Shown here: positions 41,996 to 47,240 of the stretch, piece after piece
Layout: the number at the start of each line of letters is the position of its first letter
Numbering within the stretch: the stretch's first letter is position 1
Source: a virus
DNA: 47,240 nucleotides
Virus record (IMG/VR): IMGVR_UViG_3300030329_004816
Location: 1 to 47,240 of that record
Strand: one strand, 5' to 3'
The notes under the pieces: model-generated
Database searches by the model: none
What the model was told of the DNA's origin: nothing
Seen by the model: the letters and a program-made list of their open reading frames with translations, nothing else
Made by a program: the position numbers and the translations under genes

Positions 41996-41997
41996 AA

Positions 41998-42168
41998 TTA
42001 CAAAATGTCAGTTCTTTTCCTTAAACGCTCCTTATAGACCTGCACCTGAGTATAAAGCCTGTCTGACTCCTTCCGTTCCCTTAATAATTCAATAAAGAGA
42101 ATCGAAATGACAACAAGGGATATCCCAGCGCAAATGTAAATAATCCAATCAAATTGCATTATATCCAT
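41998..42168 (-). CDS. 56-aa single-span membrane protein
   Basis: The product begins MDIMQFDWIIYICAGISLVV. One transmembrane helix spans about residues 8-28 (continuing ISILFIELL), then comes a charged helical tail (RERKESDRLYTQVQVYKERL). It fits exactly between its neighbours (stop of the upstream gene 2 nt before its ATG, next ATG 2 nt after its stop), which strongly supports a real gene. No homologue is recognised; small membrane peptides in early operons often act in superinfection exclusion or as toxins, which is only a possibility here. Confidence 0.6.
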   Translation of the reverse strand: MDIMQFDWIIYICAGISLVVISILFIELLRERKESDRLYTQVQVYKERLRKRTDIL

Positions 42169-42169
42169 A

Positions 42170-42697
42170 TCAAAAAGGGGAAGAGGTTGTTGAAACAGGC
42201 GGTGAGGCCGGAGTCAGTGTTGCTTGAGGAGAGGAATCTCCCCCTAAAGCGTCTGCGGCGATAGCCTTTGCCTTACTGCCGATGTTTCCAATAATGTTAG
42301 CTACGGTTGTTTCTTCAAGCGCAGGAGCACCGCTTGAGATTGGATTGATATATTTGATTCGCAATCTCTTCTCTCCTTCCCATTCCTCGAACTCAGCAAC
42401 CACTTGGCACTCGATACCTGAAAAGTTAGTTGTCCCTTTCTGGAGAGCTTCCAAATCTCCATTAAAGCCAAAAGCCTTTGCCAATGCCCTAATGGTAAAT
42501 TCAACCGATGCGTCTGTAAGGTATCCAAACCAGACAGCTTTCTTCCCTTCGTGGGGGCCAGAGCTTACCTGTAATGGAATCCGGATGGCTGGTGTTTCTT
42601 TTGCTCCTCTAGTAGTTAGCCAACCACTTTGAGGCTCTGTCACTACTGCCGGAAATTTTCCGGCAATGTCTAGGTATTCATGTTCTTCTTCACTCAT
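42170..42697 (-). CDS. Putative single-stranded DNA-binding protein
   Basis: 175 aa. A beta-rich N-terminal region about 120 residues long (PAIRIPLQVSSGPHEGKKAV, then ECQVVAEFEEWEGEKRLRIKYI) resembles an OB-type or DUF669-like fold. It is followed by a flexible Ala/Ser/Thr/Pro tail ending SSPF, like the C-terminal tip of SSB proteins although not acidic. Directly upstream is the Sak4-like recombinase; phage Sak4 ATPases are usually encoded beside an SSB that stimulates them. The call is by fold pattern and context. Confidence 0.6.
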   Translation of the reverse strand: MSEEEHEYLDIAGKFPAVVTEPQSGWLTTRGAKETPAIRIPLQVSSGPHEGKKAVWFGYLTDASVEFTIRALAKAFGFNGDLEALQKGTTNFSGIECQVVAEFEEWEGEKRLRIKYINPISSGAPALEETTVANIIGNIGSKAKAIAADALGGDSSPQATLTPASPPVSTTSSPF

Positions 42698-42702
42698 AAT
42701 TT

Positions 42703-43614
42703 TTATTCGCCGTCAGCGATCTCCTGTAATATTGATATTGCGGTTCTAAGACGATCTTCTGATACGCCTTCCAAATCTTTAAGTCTCTCGTCCCATGCCT
42801 TGGCATCCTCTTCGGACATTGATGGTCTCACTAGAGGATAAATAGTTTGAATCCTTTCAACGAGATCCTCTGGTTTGCTTGAGCTTTCAGCCGCTTCGAA
42901 ACTGTCCCATGACAATGGGAGCTTGGCTGGAAGGGATTTTCTGTTCTTAGCGTCAAATCCCGGATGCCAAGTAGTGTATATAACACGCTCTCCACCTGCG
43001 GCCTTTTCTCCAGATCCATCCTGCCTCTTGATTTTATGAACATCTCTAGTGGCAAATAGAACGCAATCAGCCCACTCACGGATTACCCCGGCGAATTTCT
43101 TATTGCCTTTTGCTTCCCATCGATCCCAAGCTTCACCTGCTGGATCAGTAAACGGCTTAATGTGAACATGACCTAGAATGATAATTCTAGTATCGTGTTT
43201 TTGTCTTAACTGATCGAGTTGGCGAAGGAACACAACAAGCTCACTTGTCGCTCTGTCATGTCCCTTGCCATACCCACCATAAGCCTTGTTTATATCGTCC
43301 GTACCTGCGTCAGCGCACACCCACTCATAAACCATCCTTTCCATCCAGTCCGATGTATCAACTACTAGTGATTTATAGTCGATTTTGTCCTGACTCAGCA
43401 GTTCCCCAACGACCCCTGTAATTTCTTCCCATGAATCAGGGCTGAACCTCTCTATTTTCCCAAATTCTGAAAGACCATCCTCAGAGGTAATAAATAATGG
43501 TCTAGGTGCGTTTGCCCCAAAGGTAGTTTTGCCTATCCCCTCAACGCCAAGAAGGAAGACTCTTGAAGGCAATTCCTTGCCTCCAATTCCGATTTTTTTC
43601 AGTAGTTTACTCAT
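42703..43614 (-). CDS. Sak4-like RecA-family ATPase (recombination)
   Basis: 303 aa. Walker A GVEGIGKTT is at 23-31 (RVFLLGVEGIGKTTF). A Walker B-like strand follows in YKSLVVDTSDWMERMV, and a further strand TRIIILGHVHIKPF. The first half is the compact RecA-type ATPase of phage Sak4/AAA_24 proteins, which promote single-strand annealing with an SSB partner. The C-terminal 50 residues are helical and acidic. Neighbours (SSB-like, methyltransferase, PD-(D/E)XK nuclease) make a recombination/repair cassette. The stop of the upstream methyltransferase overlaps its start by 4 nt. Confidence 0.82.
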   Translation of the reverse strand: MSKLLKKIGIGGKELPSRVFLLGVEGIGKTTFGANAPRPLFITSEDGLSEFGKIERFSPDSWEEITGVVGELLSQDKIDYKSLVVDTSDWMERMVYEWVCADAGTDDINKAYGGYGKGHDRATSELVVFLRQLDQLRQKHDTRIIILGHVHIKPFTDPAGEAWDRWEAKGNKKFAGVIREWADCVLFATRDVHKIKRQDGSGEKAAGGERVIYTTWHPGFDAKNRKSLPAKLPLSWDSFEAAESSSKPEDLVERIQTIYPLVRPSMSEEDAKAWDERLKDLEGVSEDRLRTAISILQEIADGE

Positions 43615-44612
43615 AATGTTAAATACGGTTGGGCAGAAGATATTCTTCTATCTGCTATTTTTTTATATTCAGGATTTAGTTCTATTCCTAAAAAGTTTCG
43701 GCCATTCTCGACTGCTACCAGCCCTGTAGTCCCTGCACCGGAAAAGGGATCAATCACGTTGTCTCCACGAGACGAACCTGCTAAAATGCATGGTGTTATA
43801 AGTTTTTTGGGGAACGTGGCAAAATGCGCTCCCTTAAAGGGCCGAATAGCAACATTCCAAACCGAACGTTTATTCCTTGCGCTGTCTTCTTCTTCACTAA
43901 GAGCAGGTTCCTTAATGGCGTTGTGGTCATATTTATAATTAGGAGATTTGCTTAATAAAAATATGTATTCATGTGCTTTAGTGCATCTATCCGTCACGCT
44001 CTCTGGCATGGGGTTGGGTTTGTTCCAGATTATATCCTGCCTCAAATACCAGCCATCCTTCTGAAGAGCAAAAGCGACACGCCAAGGAATGCCGACAAGG
44101 TCTTTTGATTTTAACCCTTCAACCTTATTATTGATAGCGTGGGCCTGTGCGTTTCTGCCTTCTTTGTACTTAGGATCTTTGTGATCTCCCTTGTGGCTTG
44201 TTCCGCAGTAAGAATCACCCAAATTAAGCCAAAGCGTTCCATCGTCCTTTAAGACCCTCTTAATGGCTCTGAATACATCCACCATACTGACAACATATTT
44301 TTCCGGTGAGGATTCCAGCCCCAGTTGATCATCTTCGCGAATTGCTCCACACCTAGGGCATTCTTCTTTATAGATTGCATCGCCTACGCCATTCATCTGA
44401 TCGAAGTTTTTATGACCAGTTATTGTTTTATCGGACTTCTTTGATTCTCTCCGGTGACTGCAATTAGAATCACCTCCAACCCAAGTGGCTGTACCGTAGT
44501 CTCGAAGCCCCCAGTAGGGAGGAGAGGTTATGCACGTTTGGAAAGAGCATTCATCTAGCTCTTTCAAAATTTGCCGACAATCGCCCTCAAGAATTGTAGA
44601 TTCAGCGTTCAT
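43611..44612 (-). CDS. DNA methyltransferase, beta-type order (N4-cytosine or N6-adenine)
   Basis: 333 aa. The catalytic motif SPPY (30-33, TCITSPPYWGLRDYG) comes before the AdoMet-binding motif DPFSGAGT (288-295), the motif order of beta-class amino-methyltransferases. An insertion at about 50-95 holds Cys/His pairs (CSH, then CPRCG) that may bind zinc. No restriction endonuclease gene is adjacent, so it is an orphan enzyme that probably protects phage DNA or marks it for replication control. It follows the nuclease gene by 1 nt and overlaps the Sak4-like gene by 4 nt. Confidence 0.9.
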   Translation of the reverse strand: MNAESTILEGDCRQILKELDECSFQTCITSPPYWGLRDYGTATWVGGDSNCSHRRESKKSDKTITGHKNFDQMNGVGDAIYKEECPRCGAIREDDQLGLESSPEKYVVSMVDVFRAIKRVLKDDGTLWLNLGDSYCGTSHKGDHKDPKYKEGRNAQAHAINNKVEGLKSKDLVGIPWRVAFALQKDGWYLRQDIIWNKPNPMPESVTDRCTKAHEYIFLLSKSPNYKYDHNAIKEPALSEEEDSARNKRSVWNVAIRPFKGAHFATFPKKLITPCILAGSSRGDNVIDPFSGAGTTGLVAVENGRNFLGIELNPEYKKIADRRISSAQPYLTL

Positions 44613-44613
44613 T

Positions 44614-45651
44614 TTAGTTGTTCGGCATATATGCCGCTAAATAATCCTCTAATTGGTCGTGCCAGTATGAGCCGAACCACAATGCCTCAGAATATTCCTT
44701 AACAGGCTCGATGGGTTTTTCATACCGATGGTAATGGTATCTATTGCATTTTCTTAATGCTCGAAGTCTACTATTAGTTAACAGTTCCTTTTCCGACACA
44801 CCGGGAGCAGAAGAAAGCTCCGGATGGGCAGAAGTGCGTTCACGGTATCGAACCCCATCAACTGATGATTGCCCGACACAAAGCTCGAGAAATTCGCATG
44901 AACCATAGTGCAAACAGCTTTCCGGGTTTTTAGGCCACAAATTCTTCTCTCTCCAATAAAGGATTTGCTCCGCACTTGCCCAAGCATCCTTCATATACTC
45001 CTGCAAGGTCTCATTGGTCTGAGCTATCTTCTGAATCTCGACAAAGGATTTCTCTGAATTTTCGATGTTCTCACGGCATCGCTCTTCGTACTCATCCGGC
45101 GTTTCATCTCTTACCTCTAAATATTGATCAGTGCCAGATGTAACAGATTGTTTGGGCGAACCATTTTTATTAAGAACCCTGCTTCCTGAACCATCTAAAA
45201 CAATTTTTTTGCCATCCTCATCAAGAACAGGTCTTGTCCCAAAACGTATTGTTGGCTTTTTAACCACATCATAAATCACTCCCATCACTTCCCGATCCGG
45301 AAATTCGTGAATTAAAGATAAAAGATATTTAGATATTTGAGTATCAATAGATAAACGTTTCCAGTAGTTAGAACCTGGGGAAATATCCTCTGATGATGTT
45401 TTGTGTTCCAAAAGCCAGATGTTTCCATCCTTATCCTCTAATACTCCATCTCTCTTTCCTGACTCAACAAAGGTTTCTGATTCCTTTCCGTCATCGGGAT
45501 TTACTAAAGGGAAAACAAATTCACCCTCCACCTCGATAGGCATAAATCCTTGATCTAAAACTTCAGCCCCAAAAGTTTCACGCCAAGGATTAAATAGGGC
45601 ATGAGCTTTGGCTTTGAGACCCTCAGAAATTCTATCGTCTATCGCTTCCAT
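44614..45651 (-). CDS. PD-(D/E)XK nuclease with permuted Fe-S-type motifs
   Basis: 345 aa. The nuclease core is near the N-terminus: D68 (ESGKRDGVL) and E82-x-K84 (WLLEHKTSS). Three cysteines follow in CLHYGSCEFLELC (246, 252, 258). The last 55 residues (LTNSRLRALRKCNRYHYHRY, then EALWFGSYWHDQLEDYL) match what is normally the N-terminal block of RecB/Cas4-like nucleases, including the fourth cluster Cys (C302) and His (H331). The order of motifs is thus circularly permuted, with no missing key residue. RecB/Cas4-like phage nucleases process DNA ends in recombination, which suits the neighbouring Sak4-like ATPase. No N-terminal extension is possible: the frame closes at a TGA without another ATG. 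Confidence 0.85.
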   Translation of the reverse strand: MEAIDDRISEGLKAKAHALFNPWRETFGAEVLDQGFMPIEVEGEFVFPLVNPDDGKESETFVESGKRDGVLEDKDGNIWLLEHKTSSEDISPGSNYWKRLSIDTQISKYLLSLIHEFPDREVMGVIYDVVKKPTIRFGTRPVLDEDGKKIVLDGSGSRVLNKNGSPKQSVTSGTDQYLEVRDETPDEYEERCRENIENSEKSFVEIQKIAQTNETLQEYMKDAWASAEQILYWREKNLWPKNPESCLHYGSCEFLELCVGQSSVDGVRYRERTSAHPELSSAPGVSEKELLTNSRLRALRKCNRYHYHRYEKPIEPVKEYSEALWFGSYWHDQLEDYLAAYMPNN

Positions 45652-45770
45652 TCGCTCAAAAATTTTGCAATTCGTAAATAATTTCTTGCTCTTTTTTCTT
45701 TTTTGATCGATTTGACTTCAGCCCTATTTGAAAGCCATCCAAAAATTTTAATTAGAAAGGATTTAATCAT
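45639..45770 (-). CDS. Possible 43-aa basic peptide gene
   Basis: An ORF from ATG at 45770 to TAG at 45639 encodes a basic peptide beginning MIKSFLIKIFGWLSNRAEVK and ending LSEWKR. It fills the only gap between the RHH-type gene and the nuclease gene, overlapping them by 8 and 13 nt, which matches the tight packing of this operon. There is no clear ribosome-binding site, so it may instead be a leader for the nuclease gene. Confidence 0.4.
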   Translation of the reverse strand: MIKSFLIKIFGWLSNRAEVKSIKKEKRARNYLRIAKFLSEWKR

Positions 45771-45987
45771 TGATTTCAATAGTTGTGGTTTCGCTTTTGC
45801 GGATCACTAGCTTTCCTTCATCCATTCTATCGAGTGATGCTTTAGTTAGCACTCTGACAACTTCGGATAAATTTCCGTTCGTGTATAAATTAGCTTTTTC
45901 CTCTAAAACCTTGAGAAGCGATTCAGTAAATGCAATCGACCTTGTTCCGTGCCTATTTACCCTTGAATTTGAAATCTCCATTTTCAT
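45763..45987 (-). CDS. Small putative ribbon-helix-helix regulator
   Basis: 74 aa. A basic N-terminus with a strand-like RHGTRSIAFTES is followed by two helices (LLKVLEEKANLY and LSEVVRVLTKASLDRM), the pattern of a ribbon-helix-helix DNA-binding protein, and a short C-terminal strand. It is the first gene of the long leftward series and diverges from the XRE-type regulator across 285 bp, a position like that of Cro- or Arc-type switch proteins. Confidence 0.6.
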   Translation of the reverse strand: MKMEISNSRVNRHGTRSIAFTESLLKVLEEKANLYTNGNLSEVVRVLTKASLDRMDEGKLVIRKSETTTIEIND

Positions 45988-46272
45988 AACTACTTTATTT
46001 ATAATTAGTAATAATTAAGTGATGTTTACAATTGGGGGCTGTAAACTTTATTGTTACAGTGTTATGAATATTTAACAAGCAAAAAATGCAAAATAATTTT
46101 GTTCTTGTTAGGGAAGCTGACTATACACCTTTGTAAACCATTGGAAATCAAGGGGTTATTTTAAGCTGTATCCTTTTTGTTGACATATCGTTAACAATAA
46201 CTTATTAAGTTCTTATTGACGCAGTCCATTCCCATTTGTTATTAAAATAACAAATGGAATCAAATATTTTTA
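45988..46272. promoter_or_regulatory. Divergent regulatory region (lysogeny switch candidate)
   Basis: 285 bp with no gene. It holds: TGTAAAC-type sites at 46024-46030 and 46040-46046 (perfect 7-bp inverted pair, 9-nt spacer) with a third copy at 46132-46138; a rightward promoter TTGACA (46180-46185), 17-nt spacer, TATTAA (46203-46208); a second candidate, TTGACG (46216-46221), 18-nt spacer, TATTAA (46240-46245); and a 12-bp perfect inverted repeat with arms CCATTTGTTATT and AATAACAAATGG around AA (46232-46257), covering the second -10 just before the regulator start at 46273. This is the layout of an autoregulated repressor with operators for both directions. The leftward promoter could not be fixed. 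Confidence 0.65.
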
Positions 46273-46695
46273 ATGAAATTAGCCAAAGAATTTAAAAAAA
46301 TTCGTAATTCAAAATTTTTATCACTCGCAGATGTCGCAAATAAATGCGGAATAACAAGATCAACAATTTGGAAAATTGAACAAGGGAAACTCCCCAAAGG
46401 AGAAAACTTTGAACTCATCATTTCAAAAGGGCTGGGAATCAAAAAAAACTCCGCAACCTATAAAAAGCTTATAGGCCTATGGACAGCCGAGAGACTCGGG
46501 TCTCATTCGATGTCGGATAATGCACTATCAGCGAAAATCGAAATGCATAGTGACGAGTTGAACGATGATGCTCAAAAATTATTGCAATTGATGAAAGGAC
46601 TGTCACATGACCAAGTCCAACAAATCAAATTAGCGATTGAACGACCCAAGGTGTTAGGTGCTATTGAAACCTTGAACGAACTTTACAGTGATTAA
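46273..46695 (+). CDS. XRE-family helix-turn-helix regulator, repressor candidate
   Basis: 140 aa. Residues 1-65 form an XRE/Cro-CI-type helix-turn-helix (LADVANKCGITRSTIWKIEQGKLP). The C-terminal half is helical and acidic, suitable for dimerisation. There is no LexA/CI-type peptidase domain, so induction cannot use RecA-stimulated self-cleavage; the HExxH peptidase at 14486 is one possible inactivator. Position opposite the long early series and behind a 12-bp inverted repeat suggests an autoregulated lysogeny repressor. It converges on the gene at 46692 with a 4-nt overlap. Confidence 0.75.
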   Translation: MKLAKEFKKIRNSKFLSLADVANKCGITRSTIWKIEQGKLPKGENFELIISKGLGIKKNSATYKKLIGLWTAERLGSHSMSDNALSAKIEMHSDELNDDAQKLLQLMKGLSHDQVQQIKLAIERPKVLGAIETLNELYSD

Positions 46696-47144
46696 AGAAA
46701 CACTCGATTAGGTGCGTTCTCAGGCCGAGGGACAGGTTGTTCTACCCATGCCTCATCCTCCGGTGTATCAGGGTCATCAGCCTCAAATTCTCCATCCTCG
46801 TTTCTAGCCCTCACCTTCTCAGTCATATCGCTAGACCAGACGATGAACTTCTTAGCCGGAGTCGGATCCATATCGCCATGGACGTCTCTAAATAGAACCC
46901 AGTGATTCTTGTCACTTTTCATTACAGGTTGTTCCCATTCCGTCCCTGTTTCGTCTCTTAACTTTTTAGTTTTTCCGGTATCAACCCAATGCTCACCTAT
47001 TGTCGTGAAAACATAGCCATCGCCCTGCTCGATGATGTTGATCTTTTCTCCGCCCTCCTCTTCGACAACGGAAGTAAAGCCGTTCGCATCAGCAAACTTG
47101 ACGGCCTGATCTTTGTTTTTGAACTTGAGAAGATAATCAATCAT
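46692..47144 (-). CDS. Hypothetical phage protein
   Basis: 150 aa from the ATG at 47144, chosen because it overlaps the stop of the upstream gene by only 8 nt; an ATG further out (47186) would overlap it by 50 nt. It begins MIDYLLKFKNKDQAVKFADA, has a mixed middle and an acidic, Pro-rich C-terminus (ADDPDTPEDEAWVEQPVPRP). Short proteins opening with YLLKFKdkxxA occur among tail and late genes of phages, function unknown. It is co-directional with the partial gene upstream. Confidence 0.6.
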   Translation of the reverse strand: MIDYLLKFKNKDQAVKFADANGFTSVVEEEGGEKINIIEQGDGYVFTTIGEHWVDTGKTKKLRDETGTEWEQPVMKSDKNHWVLFRDVHGDMDPTPAKKFIVWSSDMTEKVRARNEDGEFEADDPDTPEDEAWVEQPVPRPENAPNRVFL

Positions 47145-47240
47145 CGCCTTCGTCTTCGTCTTCATCACCACCATCTGGGTTTTCACTGGCAGTCACCCAG
47201 TCCTCTGGTAACTCATCCACTAACTCATCCTCGTCAGTAA
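47137..47240 (-). CDS. 3' end of a gene entering from outside the window (partial)
   Basis: The last 104 bp contain an open minus-strand frame ending at TGA (47139-47137). The readable C-terminus is TDEDELVDELPEDWVTASEN followed by a Pro/Gly and Asp/Glu-rich tail (GGDEDEDEGDD). It is very acidic and apparently disordered, and the start lies beyond the window. The 8-nt overlap with the next start (47144) shows the two are translated together. No function can be assigned. Confidence 0.55.
   Translation of the reverse strand, partial: TDEDELVDELPEDWVTASENPDGGDEDEDEGDD

Noticed and set aside
1-47240. CRISPR array, insertion sequences, terminal direct repeats, rRNA
   Set aside because: No regularly spaced repeat-spacer pattern, transposase frame with flanking inverted repeats, rRNA-like sequence, or match between the first and last bases was seen.

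Overview
The window is a double-stranded DNA phage genome, or most of one, in a temperate, probably podovirus-like layout. It holds a capsid/scaffold block, a portal gene, a lysis cassette, a tyrosine integrase beside an intact-looking attP, a repressor-type regulator and a replication/recombination operon. The host cannot be named from the sequence. A small lipoprotein (outer-membrane spanin candidate), an M15-type endolysin and consensus sigma-70 promoters point to a Gram-negative bacterium. I found no terminase, tail fibre or tailspike gene. One minus-strand gene runs off the right edge and no terminal repeat is visible, so the window is probably not the complete genome.

Layout. (1) 35-7539: a minus-strand probable virion gene (35-835) diverges from scaffold (882), N4 gp56-like major capsid protein (2112, followed by a strong hairpin), small structural proteins, two neck/adaptor candidates and two small membrane/secreted proteins. 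(2) 7544-11923: a divergent accessory module around a promoter region at 9493-9684. The leftward genes include a complete small (p)ppGpp-hydrolase-like HD protein (9019-9492). The rightward genes are small orphans plus a papain-like protein. Leaders on both strands share a GAAAGGA ribosome-binding block. (3) 11954-14791: a terminator, then the lysis cassette (holin-like, lipoprotein, M15 endolysin, membrane/coiled-coil protein), a metallophosphoesterase, a winged-helix protein and a zinc metallopeptidase. (4) 14788-35530: two reversed S/T/Q-rich genes, a probable internal virion protein, one 16,989-nt gene for a 5662-residue polyvalent protein (36% of the window), then portal and a small portal-linked protein. 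(5) 35527-45987: a long leftward operon-like series with a primase-helicase, SF2 helicase, Sak4-like ATPase, SSB-like protein, DNA methyltransferase and PD-(D/E)XK nuclease. It is interrupted by the rightward integrase at 40155-41234 with attP just upstream. (6) 45988-47240: a control region with inverted repeats, an XRE-type regulator, and leftward late-type genes leaving the window.

How it works together (inference). The giant protein has membrane-like segments, a degenerate peptidase-like region, a DdrB-type ParB domain, a RelA/SpoT-like nucleotidyltransferase domain, a DarB-like methyltransferase plus helicase, and the C-terminal domain common in phage polyvalent proteins. It is most likely packaged and ejected with the DNA to protect the incoming genome and modify the host. 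The leftward operon would replicate and recombine the genome. Integrase and attP allow lysogeny into a class II (probably leucine) tRNA gene.

The most unusual points are: a RelA/SpoT-like synthetase domain inside an ejected-type protein, in the same phage as a stand-alone alarmone hydrolase; a PD-(D/E)XK/Fe-S nuclease whose sequence motifs are circularly permuted; near-identical DNA repeats encoding LKSQNL linkers at domain boundaries of the giant gene; and a textbook attP with two pairs of 12-bp-spaced TTGGTATAAA arm sites.
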